A DNA stretch of 64,000 bases from CALEMW01 sp035447065. GTDB lineage: Bacteria; Krumholzibacteriota; Krumholzibacteriia; LZORAL124-64-63. The notes below the pieces were generated by a model that ran no database searches, was not told the origin of the DNA, and saw nothing but the letters and a program-made list of their open reading frames with translations. Below are positions 16,445 through 25,524 of the stretch, piece after piece (the stretch's first letter is position 1; each line of letters starts with the position of its first letter). The stretch lies in NCBI GenBank assembly GCA_035447065.1, contig DAOTGJ010000011.1, positions 22,010-86,009 of the forward strand, given 5' to 3'. A program made the position numbers and the translations under genes.

Positions 16445-18249
16445 GCCTGATGACCACCTCCCGTACGGCGCCGTCCGTGCCGCGCCCCTCCCTCGCCCTG
16501 CTGCTCACGGTCCTGCTGGCCGCTGCGGTCCTCACGGGGTGCGGAGGCGGCGGCGTGGACTCCGACACCGTGGTGGCCAAGGTGGGCGACCGCGTCGTCA
16601 CGGTGGCCGACTACGAGCTGATGCTGAGCAAGCTTCAGCCCAACGAGCTGCCCGTCGGCGAGGACGGCGTCCCCCTGGACATGGCCTCCGAGGCGGGCAA
16701 GCGCGCCTTCCTGGACATGGTGGTGAACAAGGAGCTGATGGCGGCCAAGGCCGTGGACCTGGGCTTCGACCAGGACCAGACCATGGTGCAGGCCAACACC
16801 ACGCTGCTGGAGAACTTCGCGCCCAAGCTCATGTACCAGGAGCTCAACCAGATCCCGTCGCAGAACGTGACCGACGCCGAGATCGACGCCTACTACGAGA
16901 ACCAGAAGACCGTCCGCAACGTGCACTTCATGATCTGCAACTTCGAGAGCGACGCCCTGGAGGCGCGCCGCCGCCTCATGGACGGCGAGCTGTGGGAGGA
17001 CGTGGCCGCGGAGTTCAACGACGGCTCCAAGGGCCCCGCCGGCGACTACACCTTGCAGATCCAGTGGGGCCGCACCGAGGACGCCTTCGAGAACGTGGTC
17101 TTCAACCTCGATGTGGGCGAGATCTCCGAGCCCTTCGACACGGTGTACGGCTGGTGGGTCATCCGTCTGGACTCCATCGGCGAGAACCGCGTGCCCGAGC
17201 TCACCGACCAGCAGCGCGAGCGCATCCGCCAGACCCTGCAGGCCCGCAAGTCGAACCTGATGAACGCCGAGTTCGTGGCCCAGAGCCGCGCGAAGCACGA
17301 GCTGAAGCTGGACGAGACGGCCCTCTGGCTGATCTACAACGGCATGCCGGAGGAGGAGCCCTACCTGGACCCGGAGACCAACAAGCCCGTGCCCCAGGGC
17401 AACCTCAAGCAGCTCGACGTCCCCACCGAGGAGCTGGACCGCGTCTTCTTCTCCGTCAAGTTCGACCTGGACGACGAGCCCGAGGTCTGGACCATCGGCG
17501 ACTACAAGGCCCAGTACGACCAGTGGAACGTGTTCCAGCGTCCCAAGCGCGGGGAGCTGCTGGGCGGCGTGCGCAAGAAGATCCTCAACGAGATGGTGGA
17601 CCGCCGCCTGATGATCGCCGAGGCCCGCGAGCGCGGCTACTTCCAGCGTCCCGAGGTCACCGGCGATGTGGACATGAACGTGGAGCGCGCCATGGTGCAG
17701 AAGCTCCACGACGAGGTGGTCAAGATCGACGAGCGGATCTCGCCCGAGGCCCTGGACGCCTTCTGGAACGAGCACAGGGACGAGTACTACATGCAGGAGA
17801 CGCGCTTCGGCCACGTGGTCTACACCACCGAGCGCGCCTCGGCCGAGGCCGCCGTGCAGACGGCCCGGGGCGGCGACTGGAACGCCGTGCTGGAGGCCCA
17901 CTCCGAGAACCCCCAGAACAAGCAGAACGGCGGCGCGGTGCAGATGCCCAAGAGCGGCACCGGCGCCCTGCACGACGTCCTTTACGCCCTGAGCCGGCCC
18001 GGCGACCTCTCCGAGCCCTTCCCCGTGGAGGGCGGCTGGGGCGTGGCGCGCCTGGACTCCATCCAGCCCGGCCGCGCGCGCGAGCTGGACGAGGTGCGCA
18101 ACGCCGTGGGCGAGCGCATCAAGATCATCCGCAAGGACCAGGCCCTGAACGAGCTGCTGGCCCAGTGGCGGGACGAGTACGGCGTGGAGATCCACGCGGA
18201 CGTGCTGCCCAAGCTGAAGTCCTGGGACGAGCTCACCGCCGGTTCCTGA
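16441..18249 (+). CDS. Periplasmic peptidyl-prolyl isomerase lipoprotein (PpiC/SurA-like)
   Basis: 602-residue secreted foldase. A signal peptide with lipobox 'LTGC' puts the lipidated cysteine at residue 34. A SurA_N-like helical region follows ('VVAKVGDRVVTVADYELM'), with two parvulin-like domains. The first lies around 'GWWVIRLDSIGEN' and the second ends with 'GGWGVARLDSIQPG' after 'GHVVYTTERAS'. The two domains share the closing 'G-W-x-x-RLDSI' strand, so they look like an internal duplication. It probably assists folding of exported or outer-membrane proteins with SurA, which follows directly. The ATG at 16441 overlaps the mfd stop. Whether either isomerase domain is catalytically active cannot be judged from the sequence. 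Confidence 0.8.
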   Translation: MSLMTTSRTAPSVPRPSLALLLTVLLAAAVLTGCGGGGVDSDTVVAKVGDRVVTVADYELMLSKLQPNELPVGEDGVPLDMASEAGKRAFLDMVVNKELMAAKAVDLGFDQDQTMVQANTTLLENFAPKLMYQELNQIPSQNVTDAEIDAYYENQKTVRNVHFMICNFESDALEARRRLMDGELWEDVAAEFNDGSKGPAGDYTLQIQWGRTEDAFENVVFNLDVGEISEPFDTVYGWWVIRLDSIGENRVPELTDQQRERIRQTLQARKSNLMNAEFVAQSRAKHELKLDETALWLIYNGMPEEEPYLDPETNKPVPQGNLKQLDVPTEELDRVFFSVKFDLDDEPEVWTIGDYKAQYDQWNVFQRPKRGELLGGVRKKILNEMVDRRLMIAEARERGYFQRPEVTGDVDMNVERAMVQKLHDEVVKIDERISPEALDAFWNEHRDEYYMQETRFGHVVYTTERASAEAAVQTARGGDWNAVLEAHSENPQNKQNGGAVQMPKSGTGALHDVLYALSRPGDLSEPFPVEGGWGVARLDSIQPGRARELDEVRNAVGERIKIIRKDQALNELLAQWRDEYGVEIHADVLPKLKSWDELTAGS

Positions 18250-18302
18250 CCGCTCCGGGCGCCGGGTCTCCGCACCCGGCGCCCCTTGAAAGGATCATGC
18301 CC

Positions 18303-19628
18303 ATGAGGAGCATCCTCACGCCCGCCGCCGCCCTCCGCCTGGCGCCCGGGCTCGTCTTCTGCGTCCTGGCCGCCGCCGCGGCGGCCCAGGAGGCTCCGGC
18401 CCCCGTGCTGGTGGACCGCATCGTGGCCATCGTGGACGAGGAGGCCGTGCTGCAGAGCGACCTGGACCGCGAGGTCGCCCTCTACTACCTGGAGGCCCGC
18501 AACAGCGGCGCCGAGGTGAACCAGGACGAGAAGCAGGTCCGCGACGAGGTGCTGCAGCGCCTCATCGAGAGCAAGCTCATCATCGCGGCCGCGCGCCTGG
18601 AGGAGATCGAGATCTCCGACGACGCCGTGGAGCGCGAGGTCCAGGGCAACATCGACCAGCTCGTGCGCTACTACGGCTCCGAGCAGGCCCTGGAGCAGGA
18701 GCTGGTGCGCAACGGCATGACCATGGCCGACTACCGCAAGCGCGCCCGCGGCCAGCTCCGCGACCAGCACTACATGCGCGCCGTGCTCAACCGCTTCATC
18801 CGTCCCAAGGTGGAGGTGCGCGAGGACGAGGTGGACGACTGGTACGCCGACCACGGCGACGAGGTGCCCGCCACCCCGGACAGCCTGACCCTGGCCGACA
18901 TCCTGATCCCCGTGGAACCGCCTGCGGACGTGCAGCGCGACGTGCAGCGCAAGCTGGGCGCCGTGCTCCAGAAGCTGGGCGACGGCGCGGCCTTCGCCGA
19001 CGTGGCGCGTGAGCTCTCCGAGGGGCCCATGGCCTCCCGCGGCGGCCGCATCGGCCCCATCAAGCGGGGCGAGCTCTACAGCCAGGCCCTGGAGGACGCC
19101 GTCTTCCGCCTGCCCGTGGGCCAGGTGAGCCAGCCCGTGGTGAGCGAGCGCGGCGTGCACATCGTGAAGGTGGACGCCGCCGAGGGCGAGACCCGCACCG
19201 TGAGCCAGATCTTCTTCCCGCTGACCATCACCGAGGACGACGTGAACCGCGCCAAGGCCCACGCCGAGGCCGTGCACGCGCGGCTGCTGGCGGGCGAGGC
19301 CTTCGGGGCCGTGGCCGCCCAGGAGAGCGCGGACCCCGTGTCGGCGGGCCAGGGCGGGGAGCTGGGCACCTTCGCCCTCACGGACCTGTCGCCCACCATC
19401 CAGGAGGCCCTGGCCGACGTGCAGCCCGGCGGCGTCACGCGGCCGTTCCTCACCCCCGCGGGCTTCTACATCTTCCTGGTGCGCGACCGGCAGGCCGGCC
19501 ACGTGTTCAGCCTGGAGGAGGTGCGCCCCCAGGTGCGCCAGGCCGTGGAGGGGGAGAAGATCGAGGCGGAGCTCACCCGCTACGTGGCGGATCTCCGTCG
19601 GCGCTTCGTGGTGGACGTGAAGGACTAG
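18303..19628 (+). CDS. surA: SurA-like periplasmic chaperone and peptidyl-prolyl isomerase
   Basis: 441-residue periplasmic chaperone for outer-membrane proteins. It has a cleavable signal peptide ('LAPGLVFCVLAAAAAAQEA') and a SurA_N domain opening with 'LVDRIVAIVDEEAVLQSDLD'. Two parvulin domains follow ('LADILIPVEPP' to 'SERGVHIVKVD', then 'SQIFFPLTI' to 'TPAGFYIFLVRD'), then a short C-terminal helix. The length is that of classic SurA (~430). ATG at 18303 is chosen because the GAAAGGA ribosome site (18288-18294) is 8 nt upstream; the ATG at 18297 would be too close. It follows the PpiC lipoprotein by about 50 nt. The barrel protein at 23464 is one likely client. Confidence 0.88.
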   Translation: MRSILTPAAALRLAPGLVFCVLAAAAAAQEAPAPVLVDRIVAIVDEEAVLQSDLDREVALYYLEARNSGAEVNQDEKQVRDEVLQRLIESKLIIAAARLEEIEISDDAVEREVQGNIDQLVRYYGSEQALEQELVRNGMTMADYRKRARGQLRDQHYMRAVLNRFIRPKVEVREDEVDDWYADHGDEVPATPDSLTLADILIPVEPPADVQRDVQRKLGAVLQKLGDGAAFADVARELSEGPMASRGGRIGPIKRGELYSQALEDAVFRLPVGQVSQPVVSERGVHIVKVDAAEGETRTVSQIFFPLTITEDDVNRAKAHAEAVHARLLAGEAFGAVAAQESADPVSAGQGGELGTFALTDLSPTIQEALADVQPGGVTRPFLTPAGFYIFLVRDRQAGHVFSLEEVRPQVRQAVEGEKIEAELTRYVADLRRRFVVDVKD

Positions 19629-19649
19629 ATCACCCCTGGGGAGGGGCCC

Positions 19650-20837
19650 GTGGACCAGGCATTCGCCGGACGGCAGGACATCGTCGCGCGCTGCCTGGCC
19701 CAGGCCCGGGCCGGATCGTTGGGGCAGGCGCTGCTCTTCGTGGGGCCGGAGGGATCGGGCAAGGAGCTCACGGCCCTGGAGATCGCCCGCCTGCTCAACT
19801 GCGCCACCCCGGAGGCCTGCGCCGCCGCCCCCGCCTGCGAGAGCTGCCGCAAGGCGGTCACCTTCCAGCATCCGGACATCCGCTGGATCGGACCCGCGCC
19901 CGCGAGCGTGACGGATTCCGACGTGCTGCGCCTGCTGAAGGCCAAGCAGGAGGACCCCTTCCACACCCCAGCCTGGGCGTCCACCAGCGAGGTCCTCATC
20001 GGCGATCCCGACAAGCCCGGCTCCCTGACCGTGCGCTCCCTGCTCCAGTTCCTGCGACTCAAGCCCTTCCAGGGCACCACCAAGGTGGCCGTGGTGGCCG
20101 ACGCCCACCGCCTGCGCGCCGGCGCCGCCAACGCCTTCCTCAAGGCCTTGGAGGAGCCGCCGGCCGACGCCCTGATCCTGCTGCTCTCGGCCACCCGCAG
20201 CGCGGTGCTGCCCACCATCCAGTCGCGCTGCCACCGGGTGGTCTTCCAGCCCTACGGGCGGGAGGAGCTCACCGCCCTGCTGCGCGGGCTGTACGGCCTG
20301 CCGGCGGATGAGGCGCTCCGCCTGGCCCGCCTGGCCGCCGGCGACGCCCGACGCGCCGCCCGCCTGCGCCTGCCCCTGGCCCGGGCCTGCAGCCGCTGGG
20401 CCGACGAGCTGGCCGACGCCTTGGGCGCCGGCCGCCTGGGCACGGCCCTGATGGCCGCCGAGCAGGTCCACAAGGGTGCCCTGCCGCCTGCGGTGGCCGA
20501 GGCCGCGGGGGAGAAGATCCCGCCCGCCAAGGACCTGCCCGCCAAACGGGAGCGGGCGATCCTGCTTTGCGAAGGCCTCACCGTCCATTACAGTGAGGTC
20601 CTGGCCTGCCTCGCCCGCGGCGCGGACTGGGAGCCCCTGGACCCGGCCCGGGAGGCGGCCGTGCGCGCCGCCGCGTCCCGGCGAACCCCGGCCGGCCTTC
20701 TGGCCGACCTGGACGCCCTGGGAGGCGCCCAGCGCGACGTGGAGAACAATCTGAACATCGGCCTGATGATGGCCGTGCTCTTCCAGGAGCTCGTCCGGCA
20801 TGTCCAAACCGACCGGTCCGCAGCCGCCCGCGCCTGA
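19650..20837 (+). CDS. holB: DNA polymerase III delta' subunit-like clamp-loader ATPase
   Basis: 395-residue clamp-loader protein. It has Walker A 'GPEGSGKE' near residue 35 and a zinc module built from 'CATPEACAAAPACESC'. Sensor-type sequence 'AGAANAFLKALEEPPADALI' and the SRC-like motif 'PTIQSRCHRVVF' follow. Together with the polymerase III complex it loads the sliding clamp. The arginine-finger 'SRC' is present. The neighbours (ricT, tatD, rsmA) reproduce the order seen around holB in Firmicutes, which favours delta' over DnaX. GTG at 19650 follows GGGGAGGGG. The 3' end overlaps ricT by 38 nt in another frame. Confidence 0.85.
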   Translation: MDQAFAGRQDIVARCLAQARAGSLGQALLFVGPEGSGKELTALEIARLLNCATPEACAAAPACESCRKAVTFQHPDIRWIGPAPASVTDSDVLRLLKAKQEDPFHTPAWASTSEVLIGDPDKPGSLTVRSLLQFLRLKPFQGTTKVAVVADAHRLRAGAANAFLKALEEPPADALILLLSATRSAVLPTIQSRCHRVVFQPYGREELTALLRGLYGLPADEALRLARLAAGDARRAARLRLPLARACSRWADELADALGAGRLGTALMAAEQVHKGALPPAVAEAAGEKIPPAKDLPAKRERAILLCEGLTVHYSEVLACLARGADWEPLDPAREAAVRAAASRRTPAGLLADLDALGGAQRDVENNLNIGLMMAVLFQELVRHVQTDRSAAARA

Positions 20838-21819
20838 GCGCGACGACGACCGCCAGCGCACGCGCCGCGGTCGCCGCGGCGGTCGGGGCCGTCGTGGGCC
20901 CGGACCGCGGCCGCCGCGCCCGGAGACGGCCGACGTGCCGCGTCCCGAAGGCGATCTGGTGCTGGTCCGCTTCAAGGGCAACCGCAAGGCGGGCTACCAC
21001 AACGCCGCGGGCGTGGAGCTGACCGTGGGCGATTACTGCCTGGTGGAGGCGGACCGCGGGCGCGACCTGGGCCGCGTGTGCTACGTGGGCCCCGGCCGCG
21101 AGGACTGGTGGGACGAGGCCGGGCAGCGCGGCGTGGTGCAGCGGGCCCGCCCCGAGGACCTGCGCCGCCTGCACGAGAACCGCGCCGACGAGTGGCAGGA
21201 CTACGACATCTGCCTGGAGAAGATCCAGGAGCACCGGCTGGACATGCAGCTGGTCACGGTGGAGCGCCAGTTCGACCGCAACAAGATCACCTTCTACTTC
21301 ACGGCCGAGAAGCGCGTGGACTTCCGCCTGCTGGTCAAGGACCTGGCCGGCATCTTCCGCACGCGCATCGATCTGCGCCAGATCGGCGTGCGCGACGAGG
21401 CCAAGATCAAGGGCGGCCTGGGTCTCTGCGGCCGCGAGCTGTGCTGCAGCACCTTCCTCACCGGCTTCTCGCCGGTCACCCTGAAGATGGCCAAGGCCCA
21501 GCAGCTGCCCATGAGCCCCAACAAGCTGTCCGGCCTCTGCGGCCGCCTGCGCTGCTGCCTGGCCTACGAGCACGAGTCCTACGCCCAGGCCCTCAAGCGC
21601 ATGCCGCGCGTGGGCGCGCGCGTGCGCTGCGAACGGGGCGGAGGCCGCGTGCGCAAGGTGAACATCCTGCAGGAGACGGTGCTGATCTCCCTGGAGGACA
21701 CTTCCGAATTCCTGACCCTGCCCCTGGCCGACCTGAGCTGGGACCGCCGCGAGGATCTGCCGGCCCCCCGCCGGGGCGGCGGCGGCCGCGGCTGCGGCGG
21801 CGATGGGCGGCCATGCTGA
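20800..21819 (+). CDS. ricT: PSP1 domain protein, RicT (YaaT)-like
   Basis: 339-residue PSP1 protein. The first ~45 residues are an Arg/Gly/Pro-rich disordered tail ('RRGRRGGRGRRGPGPRPP'). The core PSP1 domain runs from 'GDLVLVRFKGNRKAGYH' to 'LRCCLAYEHESY'. Two cysteine clusters, Cys210/215/216 ('LCGRELCCS') and Cys247/252/253 ('LCGRLRCCL'), match the cysteines through which Bacillus RicT holds [4Fe-4S] clusters in the RicA-RicF-RicT complex, which affects mRNA processing. No RicA or RicF gene is in the window. The start lies 38 nt inside holB, so coupled expression is likely. The glycine-rich C-terminus overlaps the tatD start by 7 nt. Confidence 0.85.
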   Translation: MSKPTGPQPPAPERDDDRQRTRRGRRGGRGRRGPGPRPPRPETADVPRPEGDLVLVRFKGNRKAGYHNAAGVELTVGDYCLVEADRGRDLGRVCYVGPGREDWWDEAGQRGVVQRARPEDLRRLHENRADEWQDYDICLEKIQEHRLDMQLVTVERQFDRNKITFYFTAEKRVDFRLLVKDLAGIFRTRIDLRQIGVRDEAKIKGGLGLCGRELCCSTFLTGFSPVTLKMAKAQQLPMSPNKLSGLCGRLRCCLAYEHESYAQALKRMPRVGARVRCERGGGRVRKVNILQETVLISLEDTSEFLTLPLADLSWDRREDLPAPRRGGGGRGCGGDGRPC

Positions 21820-22616
21820 TCGACACGCACCTGCATCTGAACCGCGGGGAGTTCCGGGACGACCTGGACCAGGTCCTGGCGCGCGCCCGCGACGCCGGCG
21901 TGACCGGTCTGCTCAACGTGGGCTACGACGTGGAGAGCAGCGAGGAGTCCGTGGCCCTCGCCGCCCGCGTGCCCGGCGTACGCGCCGCGGTGGGCGTGCA
22001 TCCCCACGACGCCCTGCTCGTGGCCGATGCGGCCGGCCGCGTGGGACCGGAGGGGGAGGCCGTGCTGGCGCGCCTGGACGCTCTGGCCGCGGAGCCGGGC
22101 GTGGTGGCGTGGGGGGAGATCGGCCTGGACCACTTCCGCGACCTCTCTCCGCGGCCCGCCCAGACGGCGGCCTTCGCCGTCCAGCTGGCCCGCGCGGACC
22201 GCCACGGACTGCCGGTGATCCTCCATATCCGCGACGCCTACGCCGAGGCCCGGGAATTGCTTGAGCGGAAGGGTCTGCCCGCCCGCCGCGGGGTGCTCCA
22301 CGCCTTCGCCGGCGACGTGGACACGGCCCTCTGGGCGGTGGCCCATGGATTCGTGCTGGGCATCGGCGGCCCGGTGACGTACAAGAACAGCCGTCTGCCG
22401 GAGGCCGTGGCCGCGGTGAGCCTGGAGGACATGATCCTGGAGACCGACGCTCCCTGGCTGCCGCCCATGCCGCACCGGGGCAAGCGCAACGAGCCGTCGT
22501 ACGTGGCGCTCACCGCCGCCAAGGTGGCCGAGATCCACGGCGTGGACGTGGAGGAGGCGATCGCCCGAACCGGCGCCGCCGCGCGGCGGGTCTTCGGGGC
22601 GGAGGCGTGGACGTGA
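21813..22616 (+). CDS. tatD: TatD family metal-dependent deoxyribonuclease
   Basis: 267-residue TIM-barrel hydrolase of the TatD family, associated with DNA end processing. Metal ligands are visible in order: 'DTHLHLN' at the N-terminus, 'WGEIGLDHFRD', 'ILHIRDAYAEA', 'LHAFAGD' and 'LETDAPWLPP'. The length is typical (260-265). ATG at 21813 lies within the last codons of ricT. Its stop overlaps the rsmA start by 10 nt. In Firmicutes tatD likewise lies between ricT and ksgA/rsmA. Confidence 0.92.
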   Translation: MLIDTHLHLNRGEFRDDLDQVLARARDAGVTGLLNVGYDVESSEESVALAARVPGVRAAVGVHPHDALLVADAAGRVGPEGEAVLARLDALAAEPGVVAWGEIGLDHFRDLSPRPAQTAAFAVQLARADRHGLPVILHIRDAYAEARELLERKGLPARRGVLHAFAGDVDTALWAVAHGFVLGIGGPVTYKNSRLPEAVAAVSLEDMILETDAPWLPPMPHRGKRNEPSYVALTAAKVAEIHGVDVEEAIARTGAAARRVFGAEAWT

Positions 22617-23467
22617 GCGATGGCAACCTCAACGGACGCAGCCAGTTGGAGCTTCTCAAGGACCACGGGATCAAGCCCACGCGCAAGCGCGGGCAGAACT
22701 TCCTGGTGGACGGGAACCTGGCCCGGGCCATCGCCGCCGACGTGACCGCCCTGAGCGGCGACGTGCTGGAGCTGGGCGCCGGCGGCGGCGCGCTCACCCG
22801 GCCCCTGCTGGAATCCGGCGCCCGCGTGAGGGCGGTGGAGGTGGACCGCGGGCTCTGCGCGGTGTTGCGGGAGGAGTTCGGCGCGGATCCGGCCTTCGCC
22901 CTGGTGGAGGCCGACCTGGCCAAGCTGGATTGGGGCGCGGAGCTCCATCGGGCGGGAACCCGGCCGGTGCTGGCCGGAAACCTGCCCTACGTGCTGACCA
23001 GCGCGGTCCTCTTCGCCCTGGCCGACCACCGCGAGCAGGCGGCGGGCGGGGTCTTCATGGTCCAGAAGGAGGTCGCCGACCGGCTGGTGGCGGCTCCGGG
23101 AGGGAAGGAGTACGGCGTGCTCTCGGTGGTGCTGGGATCGCTCTTCGACGTGGAGCTGGTGCGCACCGTGCCCCGCACGGTGTTCTGGCCGCGCCCGGAC
23201 GTGACCTCCGCCGTGGTGCGGCTTGCCCCCAACGCCGAGGCGTGGAACGCGGCGGAGCTGGCCGACTTCAAGGACGTCGTGAAAACCCTTTTCCAGCAGC
23301 GCCGCAAGCAGCTCCACCGCATCCTGCGCTCGCGTCTGGGCGACGCCGACGCCGCCGCCGCGGCGCTCGCCGCCGCGGACCTGGACCCGGCCGCGCGCCC
23401 CGAACAGATCCCCCGCGACCGCCTGCGCCTGCTGGCGAGGAGCGTCGTCGCCCAGGAGGCCTCGTGA
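22607..23467 (+). CDS. rsmA: 16S rRNA dimethyladenosine transferase RsmA (KsgA)
   Basis: 286-residue S-adenosylmethionine-dependent enzyme that dimethylates two adjacent adenines in the helix 45 loop of 16S rRNA. It has the family start 'IKPTRKRGQNFLVD', the SAM motif 'VLELGAGGGALTRPL', the acidic 'VEVDRGL', the catalytic 'NLPYVLTS' and the later 'VFWPRPDVTSAVVRL'. The length is normal. GTG at 22607 gives 'MDVSDGN'; a second in-frame GTG at 22613 cannot be excluded. The stop overlaps the following gene start (GTGA at 23464), which is unusual because the next product is an outer-membrane protein. Confidence 0.93.
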   Translation: MDVSDGNLNGRSQLELLKDHGIKPTRKRGQNFLVDGNLARAIAADVTALSGDVLELGAGGGALTRPLLESGARVRAVEVDRGLCAVLREEFGADPAFALVEADLAKLDWGAELHRAGTRPVLAGNLPYVLTSAVLFALADHREQAAGGVFMVQKEVADRLVAAPGGKEYGVLSVVLGSLFDVELVRTVPRTVFWPRPDVTSAVVRLAPNAEAWNAAELADFKDVVKTLFQQRRKQLHRILRSRLGDADAAAAALAAADLDPAARPEQIPRDRLRLLARSVVAQEAS

Positions 23468-25524
23468 CCGCAGCCGTGATCCGACGACCGTGGCCGTTGG
23501 TCCTCGCGGCCCTCCTCGGGCTCTGCCTGGCCGTGGCGCCGGACGCGCGCGCGGCCGAGGCCGACGCCGACAGCACCGCCGCCTCCGGCACGCTGGACGC
23601 GCTGCTGGCCGGCCTGGCCCAGGGCGACAGCACCCTGGTGGCGGCCCTGCTCGCCGACACCACCGCCACGGCCGCCGGCGACGGCTACCTGACGGGCTGG
23701 ACGCGCAAGCCTTCGGCCGTGAGCAGCTCCGGCATCCGCAGCACCAGCGTGGGCGTGGGCTTCGACAACGTGCTGAACTTCCGCGACGGCGGCAGCATCG
23801 CCCAGAGCCTCAAGCTCAACCACGAGGACTACCGCAGCCAGGACAAGATCGTCGACAAGCGCGACTTCACGATGAACTACAGCACCAGCTCCCGGAGCGC
23901 CCTGCGCGGCGGCCTCAACATCACCCAGAGCTGGAGCGAGGACGAGGTGACCACCACCTCCGGACTCACCAACATCAACAAGCGCGACTACCGCAGCGCC
24001 AACGCCAACGTGCGCCGCGACAGCCTGTCCACCTTCGGCGTGCTCCACGACTTCCGCCTGGACGGCGCCGTGGACGACCAGAAGGGCGAGCAGCAGGGCC
24101 AGCGCAACGACATCTCCGCGGCCCGCCTCAGCGGCGGCCTGAGCTCGGGCTGGAGCGCGGCCGAATGGCTGAGCTTCCACACCGGCCTCTACGCCGAGAC
24201 CGAGAGCGGCGAGCGCTCCCTGGGCCAGCGCACGGACCCCTCCAGCAGCAGCGGCGACTCCCTGCGCGCGGGCATGTACTACGCCCGCGGCCGCTTCGCC
24301 GGCGGCGTGACCCTGCGCTACTCCAACTTCGAGAAGCGCTACCTGGACTACAACCGCAACAGCAACGGCGTCATCGACACGGTCAACGCGGTGCAGAAGG
24401 TGGTGGAGGAGCTCGAGACCAACGACGCCACCACCCTGGAATGGACCAACGGGCTGAATCTGGGGCGCCTGAGCCTGCGTTCGCGCGTGTCCAAGGACTT
24501 CACGGAGAACGCCTTCCGGCGCAGCGGCGTGGGCCGCAAGGAGCGCAGCCAGGACCAGGCAACCCTGGACGTGGGCCTGCGCGTGAGCCGGCGCGACTCC
24601 GTGTCCGCGGGCTACGGCTACCTCTGGAAGTGGGACGACCAGGTCTACCAGGGCGCCGTGAACCCCCGCGGCAAGCAGATCAACTACAAGCGGGACCTGA
24701 ACCTGGCCTGGATCCACGACCTGTTCGAGAACACCCAGCTGCGGGTCTCGGCCCTCACGGGCCTGACCCAGGACATCGCCGTGGGCGAGTTCAACGTGAA
24801 CGACCGCGACCGTCTGGACAGCAGCTTCAACGTGACCACCAGCACCCAGTGGCCCGGCGGCGTGAAGGTGGACATGACCTTCGAGGCCCATCGGGTGGAG
24901 GACATCTCCATCCAGAGCGAGCGCTCGGCCAACAACAACGTGAAGGACTCCTACGAGTTCTCGCCGGGCTACGTTTGGCCCCTGGCGCCCTGGCTGGAGC
25001 TGAACCAGGTGTTCCGCCTCTGGATCCAGTACACCGATTTCGTGTTCAGCGAGTACGAGGACGTGGCCAAGGTGGACGACTTCAACCGCCGCGGCAACCT
25101 GGACACCAAGGTCTCCTTCACCCCCAACCGTCGCCTGCGGCTGACCCTGCAGCACAACAGCAGCGTGAAGCTGGACGGCTCCAAGACCGCCACCGACGCC
25201 GCGGGCAACAGCTACTACACCAACGATTCCAGCCAGAAGATCAACAAGATCAACGTGGCGGTGAACTGGAAGGTCATGCCCTGGCTGACCCTGGAGGCCA
25301 CCACCTTCAAGGCCCGGGACCTGAAGGACACCTTCGGGACCTCGGTGCAGACCACCGAGCGCTACAGCGGCGACCTGGGCATCGGCGGCAGCGTGGACAA
25401 GTCCTTCGGCGGCGGACGGGTGATCAAGGCCAGCGTGCGCAAGATGTTCGCCCACGGCCCCAACGTGCAGGAGGCCGGGCGGGACTACTGGGACGCGGAC
25501 ATCAAGATCAACTGGAGTTTCTGA
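23464..25524 (+). CDS. Predicted outer-membrane beta-barrel protein
   Basis: 686 residues that I cannot assign to a named family. A signal peptide ('PLVLAALLGLCLAV' ending 'ARA') is followed by a short low-complexity region and then about 600 residues of alternating polar/hydrophobic strands rich in Tyr, Trp, Ser, Asn and Asp. Examples are 'GFDNVLNFRDG', 'RFAGGVTLRYSNFEKRY' and 'DSVSAGYGYLWKW'. The chain ends 'DADIKINWSF': a C-terminal Phe after alternating residues is the assembly signal of outer-membrane barrels. The pattern suggests roughly two dozen strands. It is coupled to rsmA by a 4-nt overlap and to the next lipoprotein by a 3-nt overlap. A transporter or porin-like role is only a guess. 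Confidence 0.65.
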   Translation: MTAAVIRRPWPLVLAALLGLCLAVAPDARAAEADADSTAASGTLDALLAGLAQGDSTLVAALLADTTATAAGDGYLTGWTRKPSAVSSSGIRSTSVGVGFDNVLNFRDGGSIAQSLKLNHEDYRSQDKIVDKRDFTMNYSTSSRSALRGGLNITQSWSEDEVTTTSGLTNINKRDYRSANANVRRDSLSTFGVLHDFRLDGAVDDQKGEQQGQRNDISAARLSGGLSSGWSAAEWLSFHTGLYAETESGERSLGQRTDPSSSSGDSLRAGMYYARGRFAGGVTLRYSNFEKRYLDYNRNSNGVIDTVNAVQKVVEELETNDATTLEWTNGLNLGRLSLRSRVSKDFTENAFRRSGVGRKERSQDQATLDVGLRVSRRDSVSAGYGYLWKWDDQVYQGAVNPRGKQINYKRDLNLAWIHDLFENTQLRVSALTGLTQDIAVGEFNVNDRDRLDSSFNVTTSTQWPGGVKVDMTFEAHRVEDISIQSERSANNNVKDSYEFSPGYVWPLAPWLELNQVFRLWIQYTDFVFSEYEDVAKVDDFNRRGNLDTKVSFTPNRRLRLTLQHNSSVKLDGSKTATDAAGNSYYTNDSSQKINKINVAVNWKVMPWLTLEATTFKARDLKDTFGTSVQTTERYSGDLGIGGSVDKSFGGGRVIKASVRKMFAHGPNVQEAGRDYWDADIKINWSF

